Assembly (NCBI GenBank): GCA_900466605.1 | Contig: UBMU01000009.1 | Span: forward strand, 62,001-126,000 | Direction: 5' to 3' | From: Hyphomicrobiales bacterium | GTDB lineage: Bacteria > Pseudomonadota > Alphaproteobacteria > Rhizobiales > Rhizobiaceae | Length of the DNA: 64,000 nt | In this document: one piece after another, positions 56,098 through 64,000 of the stretch | Layout: the number at the start of each line of letters is the position of its first letter | Numbering within the stretch: the first letter of the stretch is position 1 | Made by a program: the position numbers and the translations under genes | Notes under the pieces: model-generated | Database searches by the model: none | Seen by the model: only the letters and a program-made list of their open reading frames with translations | What the model was told of the DNA's origin: nothing

Positions 56098-59000
56098 ATG
56101 TCGATCAAAGCCAGCATCTATCATCTGACGCACTACAAATACGACAAGCCGGTCCGCCTCGGGCCCCAGATCATCCGCCTGAAACCGGCCTCGCATTCGA
56201 AGACGCGGGTGATCAGCCATGCGCTGAAGGTCTCGCCGTCGAACCATTTCGTCAATCTGCAGCAGGACCCCTACGGCAACTATCTGGCCCGCTACGTCTT
56301 TCCCGACCCGGTCACCGAGTTCAAGATCGAGGTCGATCTCGTCGCCGACATGACCGTCTACAATCCCTTCGATTTCTTTATCGAGGAGAGCGCCGAGACC
56401 TGGCCCTTCGCCTATCCCGAGGATATCCGCGACGACCTGAAGATCTACATGCAGCCGCAGCCGATGGAGCTGGCGCTGGCCGCCTATGTCGCCGGCATCG
56501 ACCGCACGCCCGTGCGCACCATTGATTTCATCGTCGGCCTCAATGCCCGATTGAAGAACGACATTGAATACGTGATCCGCATGGAGCCCGGCGTCCAGAC
56601 GCCGGAGGAAACGCTGAAGCTGGCGCTCGGCTCCTGTCGGGACAGTAGCTGGCTGCTGGTCGAGATCCTTCGCAATCTCGGTCTCGCCGCCCGCTTCGTC
56701 TCCGGCTATCTCATCCAGCTGACGCCCGACCTAAAGGCGCTCGACGGCCCCTCCGGCACAGAGGTCGATTTCACCGACCTGCATGCCTGGTGCGAGGTCT
56801 ACCTCCCCGGCGCCGGCTGGGTCGGCCTAGACCCGACCTCAGGACTTTTGACCGGCGAAAGCCACATCCCGCTCGCCGCCACGCCGCATTACCGCAACGC
56901 CGCCCCGATCTCGGGTGCCCTCTACGGCCAGGCCAATACCGAATTCGACTTCGACATGAAGGTGTCGCGCGTTGCCGAGCATCCGCGCATCACCAAGCCG
57001 TTTTCAGACGACAGCTGGGACGAACTCAACGCGCTCGGCGCCAAAGTCGACAGCATCCTCCAAGCCGGGGACGTCCGCCTCACCATGGGCGGCGAGCCGA
57101 CCTTCGTCTCCATCGACGACTTCGAATCCGAAGAGTGGAACACCGCCGCCGTCGGCCCGACGAAGCGCGAAAAAGCCGACGAGCTGATCCGCAAGCTGCG
57201 CCAACGCTTCGCCCCCGGCGGCTTCCTGCACTACGGTCAAGGCAAGTGGTATCCCGGCGAAAGCCTGCCGCGCTGGACCTTCTCGCTCTACTGGCGCAAG
57301 GACGGCAAGCCGATCTGGCAGAACCCCGAGCTGATCGCCGGCGAAGGCAAGGAGACCGGCGCCAAGGCCGAGGACGCCTCAAACCTTCTGAACGCCATCG
57401 CCAAAGAACTGGCGATTGAAACAGACATGGTGCTGCCGGCCTACGAGGATCCTGCCGAATGGATCATCAAAGAAGGCAGCCTGCCGGAGAATGTCGATCC
57501 GTCGAATTCCAAGCTGAAAGACCCGGAAGAGCGCAGCCGCATCGCCCGCGTCTTCGAGCGCGGCCTGACGACGCCGACCGGCTATATCCTGCCGGTCCAG
57601 GCGTGGAATGCGAAAGCATCCGGCCAGCGCTGGGTCAGCGAGAAATGGAAGACCCGCCGCGGCAAGATCTTCCTGGTGCCCGGCGACAGCCCCGTTGGTT
57701 ACCGCCTGCCGCTCGGCACGCTGCCCTACGTGCCCCCGGCCCGCTACCCCTACATCCACACCGCCGATCCCTCGATCCCGCGCCAGCCGCTGCCCGAAGT
57801 CTTCGTGCCATCAGGCCGTGCCATGCCGGAAGCTTCTCGCCACAGCGATGAGACCAGCCAGAGCCGCGTCGAGCAGACGGTCGGCGAGATCGGCGGTGCC
57901 GTGCGCACCGCGATCTCGGTGGAGCCGCGGGACGGCAGGCTTTGCGTCTTCATGCCCCCGGTCGAACGCATCGAGGACTATCTCGAGCTGATCGCCGCCG
58001 CTGAGAATGCGGCGACTGAACTCGGCCTGCCCGTTCATATCGAAGGCTACTCGCCGCCGCAGGACGAGCGCATCAACGTCATCCGCGTCGCCCCCGATCC
58101 CGGCGTCATCGAGGTCAACATCCATCCGGCCTCCAACTGGCAGGACTGCGTGGACATCACCACCACGGTCTACGAAGAGGCTCGCCAGACCCGGCTCGGC
58201 GCCGACAAGTTCATGATCGACGGCCGCCACACCGGCACCGGCGGCGGCAACCATGTCGTCGTCGGCGGGGCCAACCCCGGCGACAGCCCGTTCCTGCGCC
58301 GCCCGGACCTGCTGAAGAGCCTGGTGCTGCACTGGCAGCGCCACCCCTCGCTCTCCTACATGTTCTCCGGCATGTTCATCGGCCCGACCAGCCAGGCGCC
58401 GCGCATCGACGAGGCCCGCCACGACAGCCTCTACGAGCTGGAGACGGCGCTCGCCCAGATCCCCGCTCCCGGCTACGGACCGACGCCGCTGCCGTGGATC
58501 ACCGACCGCCTGTTCCGCAACACGTTGATCGACGTGACCGGCAACACCCACCGCGCCGAGATCTGCATCGACAAGCTGTTTTCGCCCGACGGCCCGACCG
58601 GCCGGCTCGGGCTCGTCGAATTCCGCGGTTTCGAGATGCCGCCGAATGCCCGCATGTCGCTCGCCCAGCAGCTGATGGTGCGCGCGCTCATCGCCCGCTT
58701 CTGGCAGAACCCGGCGGACGGCAAGTTCGTGCGCTGGGGCACGACGCTGCATGATCGCTTCATGCTGCCGCATTTCGTCTGGCAAGACTTTCTCGACGTG
58801 CTTGCCGACCTCCGGCAGAACGGCTTCGACGTCAGCCCCGAATGGTTCAAGGCCCAGCTCGAATTCCGCTTCCCCTTCTGCGGCGAGGTCGAATACGAGG
58901 GCTCGAAGCTGGAGCTGCGCCAGGCGCTGGAACCGTGGAATGTCATGGGCGAGGAAGGTGCCGTCGGCGGCACCGTGCGCTATGTCGACAGCTCCGTCGA

Positions 59001-59418
59001 GCGCCTTCAGGTGCGGCTCGAAACCAGCAATGCGCAGCGCTACACCGTCACCTGCAACGGCCGCACCGTGCCGCTGACACCGACCGGAACAGCTGGCGTC
59101 TCGGTCGCCGGCGTGCGCTTCAAGGCCTGGCAACCGGCGTCGGGATTGCACCCGCTTTTAGCCGTCAACACGCCGCTGACCTTCGACATTTATGATACAT
59201 GGTCGAAGCGCTCCATCGGCGGCTGCATCTATCATGTTGCCCATCCGGGCGGCCGTAGCTATGACACCTTCCCGGTCAATGGTAACGAAGCGGAAGCAAG
59301 GCGTCTGGCGCGATTCGAGCCGTGGGGGCATACCGCAGGCGCATTCGTTCCACATGCCGAGGCAGTGTCACCGGAATTCCCGCTGACGCTCGATCTTCGA
59401 CGGCCGGTGGGAATTTAG
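56098..59418 (+). CDS. Large transglutaminase-like protein with DUF2126
   Basis: A 1106-residue protein. Residues about 1-90 are a transglutaminase-N beta domain ('[20 protein letters not shown]'). The papain-like core spans about 150-280, with Cys in '[20 protein letters not shown]', His in '[20 protein letters not shown]' and Asp in the same block. The rest (about 310-1106) is DUF2126, with '[20 protein letters not shown]' and '[15 protein letters not shown]'. No signal peptide is seen. The ATG at 56098 follows 'aaggcaagat'. It is the first gene of a three-gene operon with the ATP-grasp/alpha-E fusion and a second transglutaminase. The triad looks intact; the natural substrate is unknown. 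Confidence 0.9.
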   Translation: MSIKASIYHLTHYKYDKPVRLGPQIIRLKPASHSKTRVISHALKVSPSNHFVNLQQDPYGNYLARYVFPDPVTEFKIEVDLVADMTVYNPFDFFIEESAETWPFAYPEDIRDDLKIYMQPQPMELALAAYVAGIDRTPVRTIDFIVGLNARLKNDIEYVIRMEPGVQTPEETLKLALGSCRDSSWLLVEILRNLGLAARFVSGYLIQLTPDLKALDGPSGTEVDFTDLHAWCEVYLPGAGWVGLDPTSGLLTGESHIPLAATPHYRNAAPISGALYGQANTEFDFDMKVSRVAEHPRITKPFSDDSWDELNALGAKVDSILQAGDVRLTMGGEPTFVSIDDFESEEWNTAAVGPTKREKADELIRKLRQRFAPGGFLHYGQGKWYPGESLPRWTFSLYWRKDGKPIWQNPELIAGEGKETGAKAEDASNLLNAIAKELAIETDMVLPAYEDPAEWIIKEGSLPENVDPSNSKLKDPEERSRIARVFERGLTTPTGYILPVQAWNAKASGQRWVSEKWKTRRGKIFLVPGDSPVGYRLPLGTLPYVPPARYPYIHTADPSIPRQPLPEVFVPSGRAMPEASRHSDETSQSRVEQTVGEIGGAVRTAISVEPRDGRLCVFMPPVERIEDYLELIAAAENAATELGLPVHIEGYSPPQDERINVIRVAPDPGVIEVNIHPASNWQDCVDITTTVYEEARQTRLGADKFMIDGRHTGTGGGNHVVVGGANPGDSPFLRRPDLLKSLVLHWQRHPSLSYMFSGMFIGPTSQAPRIDEARHDSLYELETALAQIPAPGYGPTPLPWITDRLFRNTLIDVTGNTHRAEICIDKLFSPDGPTGRLGLVEFRGFEMPPNARMSLAQQLMVRALIARFWQNPADGKFVRWGTTLHDRFMLPHFVWQDFLDVLADLRQNGFDVSPEWFKAQLEFRFPFCGEVEYEGSKLELRQALEPWNVMGEEGAVGGTVRYVDSSVERLQVRLETSNAQRYTVTCNGRTVPLTPTGTAGVSVAGVRFKAWQPASGLHPLLAVNTPLTFDIYDTWSKRSIGGCIYHVAHPGGRSYDTFPVNGNEAEARRLARFEPWGHTAGAFVPHAEAVSPEFPLTLDLRRPVGI

Positions 59419-59431
59419 ACGTTAGGGCGAA

Positions 59432-61849
59432 ATGGGCAAAAAACCGACGGCAGAACTGAGGGCAGAGCCATCGAACCGCACCGGCAACGATGCGGTGTTA
59501 GGCTATGCTCCGCTGCCTGGCGTCGCCGACGAGATGGTCGATACCAACGGCGCCATCCGCCCGGTCTGGCAGCGCTTTTTCGGGCATCTGAGCAACATGC
59601 CCGAAAAGGATCTGACCGAGCGCTTCACCCGCGCCGACCGTTACCTTCGCGATGCCGGCGTTTTTTACCGCGCCTACGGCAGCACCGGCAGCGCCGAGCG
59701 CTCCTGGCCCCTCTCTCATGTGCCCGTGCTGATCGATGCCCGCGAATGGGAGGCGGTATCGGCCGGCCTCGTGCAGCGCGCCGACCTGCTGGAGGCTATC
59801 GTCGCCGACATCTACGGCGAAAACCGCCTCGTCGCGCAGGGTGTGCTGCCGCCGGCGCTGATCGCCGCCAATCCGGAGTACCAGCGTCCGCTCGTCGGCG
59901 TCTCTCCGGCGAGCGGCCACTATCTGCATTTCTGCGCTTTCGAGATCGGTCGCGGGCCCGACGGCAACTGGTGGGTACTGGCCGACCGCACCCAGGCGCC
60001 TTCCGGCGCCGGCTTTGCGCTCGAAAACCGCGTTGCCACGACCCGCGCTTTCTCCGATATCTACGCCGAGACACCGGTGCATCGGCTGGCCTCCTTCTTC
60101 GGTGCATTCCGCGATTCGCTGCAGGGCATGAAGCACAGCGGCGACGACCGCATCGCCGTCCTGACTCCAGGTCCGGCCAACGAAACCTACTACGAACACG
60201 CCTACATCGCCCGCTATCTCGGTTTCATGCTGCTCGAAGGCGAGGACCTGACCGTCGTCAACGGCAAGGTCATGGTTCGCACCGTATCCGGCCTGAAGCC
60301 GATCACGGTGCTCTGGCGTCGACTGGATTCGGCCTACGCCGACCCGCTCGAACTGAACCAGAATTCGCATATCGGCACACCAGGCCTCGTCGAGGCATTG
60401 CGCGCCGAAAGCGTGACGATCGTCAACGCGCTCGGCAGCGGCATCATCGAAACACGCGCGCTGCTTGCCTTCATGCCGACGATCTGTCGTGAGCTTTTCG
60501 GCGAGGAGCTGAAGCTCCCCTCGATCGCCACCTGGTGGTGCGGCCAGAAGGGCGAGCGTGAGCATGTCGCCGAGAACATCGAGAAGATGGTCATCGGCCC
60601 CGCCTATTCGCGCGCGCCCTTCTTCGACGACAGCGGCGAATCCGTGCTTGGCTCAAGCCTGCGCGCCTCCGCCAAGGATTCGATCGGCGATTGGCTGAAC
60701 TCCGACGGCGCAAAGCTCGTCGGCCAGGAGGTCGTAACGCTCTCGACGACGCCGGCCTGGATCGGCGGCAAGCTGACGCCGCGACCGATGTCGTTGCGCG
60801 TCTTTGCCGCCCGTACCGCCAATGGCTGGCAGATCATGCCCGGCGGCTTTGCCCGCATCGGCGGCAGCGACGATGTATCAGCCATCGCCATGCAATCGGG
60901 TGGTGCGGCTGCCGACGTCTGGATCGTCAGCGACAAGCCGGTCGAGCGCCACACGCTGCTGCCGGCCGAAGGCAGCTTCACCCGCAACATGCCGGGCAGC
61001 CTGCCGAGCCGCGCGGCCGACAACCTCTTCTGGCTCGGCCGCTATATCGAGCGTGCCGAAGGCGCGCTGCGCATCCTGCGCGCCTGGCACGCCCGCTTCG
61101 CCGAGGCCGCCGACCCGAGCCAGCCGCTGCTCGCCGACGTTTCGGAATACCTCGCGGCGGTCGATATCGACACCGAAGACGCCGTGCCGAACACACTGCT
61201 GCGCAACATCGACAGCGCCGTCTATTCCGCCAGCAACATCCGCGACCGCTTCTCGCCGGACGGCTGGCTGGCGCTGACCGATCTCGCCAAGACGGCGCGG
61301 CGGTTCCACGAGACCATTTCTCCCGGCGATGACGCCAGCCACGCGATGACGATCTTGCTGCGCAAGCTCGCGGGTTTCGCAGGCCTTGTGCACGAAAACA
61401 TGTACCGCTTTACCGGCTGGCGCTTCCTGTCGCTTGGTCGCCACATCGAGCGCGGCCTGCACATGACGCGGCTGCTTGGCCACATGTCCGGCCCCGAGGC
61501 GCCGGACGGCGCCCTCGACATGCTGCTGGAGATCGGCGACAGCGTCATGACCCATCGCCGCCGCTACAACGTCAACACCGCCCGCCTGACCGTCACCGAC
61601 CTCTTGGCGCTCGACCCGCTCAACCCGCGCTCGATCCTCTTCCAGATGAACGAGATCCACCGAGAGGTGGAGCAACTGCCGAATGCGCTCGTCAACGGCC
61701 AGATGTCGCCCTTCTACCGCGAAGCGATGCGGCTGCACTCGGGCCTCGCCGTGATGACGCCGGAGACGATGAGCGTCGATGTCTACCGCCGCCTTGAACG
61801 CGAGCTGGAACAGCTGTCCGACCTTCTTGCCCACACATATCTCGGGTGA
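59432..61849 (+). CDS. Circularly permuted ATP-grasp and alpha-E domain fusion protein
   Basis: An 805-residue protein. Residues about 20-480 form a circularly permuted ATP-grasp type 2 domain ('YRAYGSTGSAERSWPLSHVP', 'PGPANETYYEHAYIARYLGF', 'LEGEDLTVVNGKVMVRTVSG', 'LLAFMPTICREL'). Residues about 490-805 form the all-helical alpha-E (DUF403) domain, beginning 'SRAADNLFWLGRYIERAEGA'. In many bacteria these are two separate genes; here they are one. The family was predicted to ligate amino acids or peptides with ATP. It starts 13 bases after the DUF2126 gene and overlaps the next gene by four bases. Confidence 0.9.
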   Translation: MGKKPTAELRAEPSNRTGNDAVLGYAPLPGVADEMVDTNGAIRPVWQRFFGHLSNMPEKDLTERFTRADRYLRDAGVFYRAYGSTGSAERSWPLSHVPVLIDAREWEAVSAGLVQRADLLEAIVADIYGENRLVAQGVLPPALIAANPEYQRPLVGVSPASGHYLHFCAFEIGRGPDGNWWVLADRTQAPSGAGFALENRVATTRAFSDIYAETPVHRLASFFGAFRDSLQGMKHSGDDRIAVLTPGPANETYYEHAYIARYLGFMLLEGEDLTVVNGKVMVRTVSGLKPITVLWRRLDSAYADPLELNQNSHIGTPGLVEALRAESVTIVNALGSGIIETRALLAFMPTICRELFGEELKLPSIATWWCGQKGEREHVAENIEKMVIGPAYSRAPFFDDSGESVLGSSLRASAKDSIGDWLNSDGAKLVGQEVVTLSTTPAWIGGKLTPRPMSLRVFAARTANGWQIMPGGFARIGGSDDVSAIAMQSGGAAADVWIVSDKPVERHTLLPAEGSFTRNMPGSLPSRAADNLFWLGRYIERAEGALRILRAWHARFAEAADPSQPLLADVSEYLAAVDIDTEDAVPNTLLRNIDSAVYSASNIRDRFSPDGWLALTDLAKTARRFHETISPGDDASHAMTILLRKLAGFAGLVHENMYRFTGWRFLSLGRHIERGLHMTRLLGHMSGPEAPDGALDMLLEIGDSVMTHRRRYNVNTARLTVTDLLALDPLNPRSILFQMNEIHREVEQLPNALVNGQMSPFYREAMRLHSGLAVMTPETMSVDVYRRLERELEQLSDLLAHTYLG

Positions 61850-62733
61850 CTCAGGTGCTCTACGATCTCTCGCTGCACATGGGCTACATCTACGACACGC
61901 CGGCCTCCGGTGCCCGCCACATCATGCGGCTGATGCCATTGTCTCTGCCAAACCGTCAACGACTGGTCGCCGGTTCGATCAAGGTTTCGCCAACGCCGGA
62001 TGAACAGGCGCATTTCGTCGATTTCTTCGAGCACCCAGCGACCTCTTTCATGCTGCGTGCTCCACACGAAAAGCTTGATATCCGCATGCAGGCCCGTGTG
62101 CAGGTGGAGAGCCATTCGATCGCGGCGGATTTTTCTCCGGTGCTTGCGAAGCTTCCGGATGAAGTCGCCGGCATCTGGTCGCTGAAGCCCGACGCACCAC
62201 ACCATTTTCTCGGCAACAGCCCGCGCCTTTTGGAAACGCCCGCCATCTCGGAATATGCGAAGGGCTGCGCCGAGCCGTCGTTGACCGTGCTGCAGATCGC
62301 CACTGCGCTCTGCGCGAAGATCCATCGGGATTTCACCTACGATGCCGAAGCGACGACCGTCGACACCACGCCACTTGAAGCCTTCCAAATAAAGCGTGGC
62401 GTCTGCCAGGACTTCGCGCATGTCATGATCCTTGCGCTACGCAGCCTCGGCATTCCGGCAGGCTATGTCTCCGGTTTCCTGCGCACCATTCCGCCGCCCG
62501 GCAAGGAACGACTGGAGGGCGCCGACGCCATGCACGCCTGGGTCCGGGTCTGGTGCGGCGAAACGATTGGCTGGGTCGAGCTCGATCCGACCAACAACAT
62601 CCCGGCTGGCACCGATCATATCGTCGTCGCCTACGGCCGCGATTATGCCGACGTCGCCCCTGTCATCGGCGTGCTGAAAAGCTACGGCGGCCAACGCGCC
62701 GTCCAGGCAGTGGATGTCATCCCGCTGAGCTGA
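61846..62733 (+). CDS. Transglutaminase family protein (cysteine protease-like)
   Basis: A 295-residue soluble protein starting at a GTG that overlaps the previous stop (GTGA). The N-terminal beta domain covers about residues 1-95 ('LYDLSLHMGYIYDTPASGAR'). The papain-like core has Cys in 'KRGVCQDFAHVMILALRSLG', His in 'DAMHAWVRVWCGETIGWVEL' and Asp in 'LDPTNNIPAG', so the catalytic triad is complete. It is the third gene of the operon. Such proteins act as peptidases or amidases rather than true cross-linking enzymes in most bacteria. The substrate is unknown; the ATP-grasp partner suggests it cuts or transfers a peptide that the partner makes. Confidence 0.92.
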   Translation: MTQVLYDLSLHMGYIYDTPASGARHIMRLMPLSLPNRQRLVAGSIKVSPTPDEQAHFVDFFEHPATSFMLRAPHEKLDIRMQARVQVESHSIAADFSPVLAKLPDEVAGIWSLKPDAPHHFLGNSPRLLETPAISEYAKGCAEPSLTVLQIATALCAKIHRDFTYDAEATTVDTTPLEAFQIKRGVCQDFAHVMILALRSLGIPAGYVSGFLRTIPPPGKERLEGADAMHAWVRVWCGETIGWVELDPTNNIPAGTDHIVVAYGRDYADVAPVIGVLKSYGGQRAVQAVDVIPLS

Positions 62734-62904
62734 GGCAGCCTCAGTGAAGCTGCCGCAACAAAATCTCGCCTAAAGAGGCCGTCTCCAGCAACGCTGCGCA
62801 CAAGAAAGCGACATTCCGCTAGAATTTTAATGGTTTCGTTGAGGTGAACTCAAGAATTGAGGCGCATGAGTTAAGCATTATTGGGGCACTTAACTCGGGT
62901 GAAC

Positions 62905-64000
62905 ATGATGAGCACCTTTCAATTGCTGAAGTCGAGCCTGTCTCGGCTGCAGAGTGATCGCAGCGGCAATTTCGGGATGATGACGGCTATCGTGCTACCG
63001 GTTCTGATCGGAACCGCTGGCGTTGCCATCGACTTTTCCAACATGGTCCTTCAGCAACGTCAGCTTCAGGAGGCTTCCGATGCGGCAGCGCTTGCAGCAG
63101 CCACGGCGCTTGCCAAAGGTACGGTCACCAGCACCCAGGCCGAAGCGATGGCGAAAGATTTCGTCGTCGGCCAAATGGTCAACTACCTGAGCGGCAACGA
63201 CGCAACATCGCTGAAAAACTCGACAACGGCGTCTGTCACGACAACGACCACTGCCACCAGCAAGAGCTATAAGGTCAAGGTCGACGCCGCTTACGCGATG
63301 GGTTTGACTCCGTTGATGAATGTGATTGGCAAGAAGACAGTGAACATCGCGAGTTCCAGTTCAACGAGCAGCGGCACGAGCGAAGTCAAGACCGCCCTCT
63401 CGATGACACTTGCTCTCGACGAGTCAGGGTCGATGCTGGCCGACACGACGACCAAACTGAGCAACGACAAATGCGACCACTACAACACCGGGGGCAGCAA
63501 GATCGGCAACTATAGCCCCTGCTACGTCAAGAAAATCGACGCCCTGAAGACAGCCGCCAACCTGCTTCTGGATCAGCTGGACAAGGCCGACCCGACCTCT
63601 AAATATTCGCGGACGAACGCAATTGGCTGGAGCAGCAAGGTTCAAGTGTCCAGCAAATTTGCCTGGGGCACTTCGCAAACCAGAAGCAGCGTGATCAATG
63701 TGCTGTCTGCAGGTGGAGGCACAGAATCTGCCGCGCCGATGAAGAAGGCCTATGATGATCTGGTCACGACAGGGTCAAGCTCTGAAACACAAATCCACGC
63801 ACAGGCTGGCAATCCCAATGTGACGAAGTACATCGTTCTGATGACGGACGGTGAGAACAACGCCTCATCTTCGGATACCAACACGCTGACGAAATGCAAT
63901 GAGGCGAAATCTGCAGGAATCAAGATTTATAGCGTAGCGTTTATGGCACCGACGGCGGGCCAAAACCTACTGCGAACCTGCGCGAGCGGAGCCGGTTACT
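62905..64000 (+). CDS. TadG-like pilus assembly protein with von Willebrand A domain, partial (C-terminus outside window)
   Basis: The frame runs open from 62905 to the right edge (365 codons seen). A TadE/TadG-like N-terminus has a hydrophobic helix (about residues 30-52, 'MMTAIVLPVLIGTAGVAIDF') after 'RSGNFGMMT', followed by 'QRQLQEASDAAALAAATALA'. A von Willebrand A domain starts with the metal site DxSxS at residues 172-176 ('LALDESGSML'), and the conserved Asp appears in 'VLMTDGENNASS'. The start is ATG at 62905 or 62908, with 'gggtg' upstream. Proteins of this type are surface or periplasmic parts of Tad pili. Other tad genes may lie beyond the edge. Confidence 0.88.
   Translation, partial: MMSTFQLLKSSLSRLQSDRSGNFGMMTAIVLPVLIGTAGVAIDFSNMVLQQRQLQEASDAAALAAATALAKGTVTSTQAEAMAKDFVVGQMVNYLSGNDATSLKNSTTASVTTTTTATSKSYKVKVDAAYAMGLTPLMNVIGKKTVNIASSSSTSSGTSEVKTALSMTLALDESGSMLADTTTKLSNDKCDHYNTGGSKIGNYSPCYVKKIDALKTAANLLLDQLDKADPTSKYSRTNAIGWSSKVQVSSKFAWGTSQTRSSVINVLSAGGGTESAAPMKKAYDDLVTTGSSSETQIHAQAGNPNVTKYIVLMTDGENNASSSDTNTLTKCNEAKSAGIKIYSVAFMAPTAGQNLLRTCASGAGY

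Overview
The window is chromosomal DNA of a Rhizobiaceae-type alphaproteobacterium (Rhizobium/Agrobacterium/Sinorhizobium group). This is inferred from several things: an Omp10-type lipoprotein, CpdR, homospermidine synthase, a Tad-type pilus protein, a ROSE-like leader on an hsp20 gene, an sRNA with CU-rich anti-Shine-Dalgarno motifs like the rhizobial alpha-r14/NfeR1 group, and uniformly GC-rich codon use. I see no insertion sequence, prophage, integrase, CRISPR array or rRNA. One tRNA is present (Val-GAC).

Layout. 1-8.5 kb: the edge of a response regulator, oligoendopeptidase F, a pabB/aminotransferase-IV pair for p-aminobenzoate, a PAS-GGDEF cyclase, small YciI and NTF2-like proteins, a DUF3445 heme protein and homospermidine synthase. 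8.5-16.7 kb: Omp10 lipoprotein, a LysM-tailed 5'-nucleotidase, ferrochelatase, the queC-queD-queE operon behind a preQ1-I riboswitch, an SPFH/NfeD pair and KdsD. 16.7-31 kb: an outer-membrane beta-barrel, GalU, an MltB-type transglycosylase, an SGNH-fold protein without its catalytic Ser/His, a nucleotidyltransferase, gltD/gltB and threonine aldolase. 31-40.6 kb: a LysR/SBF-transporter pair, Hsp20 with a sigma-32 promoter and RNA-thermometer leader, a candidate sRNA, a Tat-targeted Hint-domain protein, an alpha/beta hydrolase, a PAS-PAS chemoreceptor, HisN, the NfeR1-like sRNA, N-formylglutamate amidohydrolase, CpdR and tRNA-Val. 40.8-46.5 kb: an accessory-looking stretch of small secreted or unknown proteins, a degenerate nuclease-like membrane protein, a dual-specificity phosphatase and a TerC/DUF475 membrane protein. 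46.7-56 kb: a redoxin/2OG-oxygenase fusion, the tctCBA carboxylate transporter, a lone solute-binding protein, a MerR-type regulator and a TctD/TctE two-component system. 56-62.7 kb: an operon of two transglutaminase-fold proteins and an ATP-grasp/alpha-E fusion. The window ends inside a TadG-like pilus protein with a von Willebrand A domain.

How the genes work together. queC/D/E make preQ0 from the GTP-derived precursor for tRNA queuosine and are switched by preQ1. gltBD assimilate ammonium. tctCBA import a carboxylate that the TctD/TctE pair probably senses. The 56098-62733 operon is the best candidate for an incompletely described system: its domain set (transglutaminase, DUF2126, circularly permuted ATP-grasp, alpha-E) fits ATP-dependent peptide-bond making and trimming, but its substrate and product are unknown.
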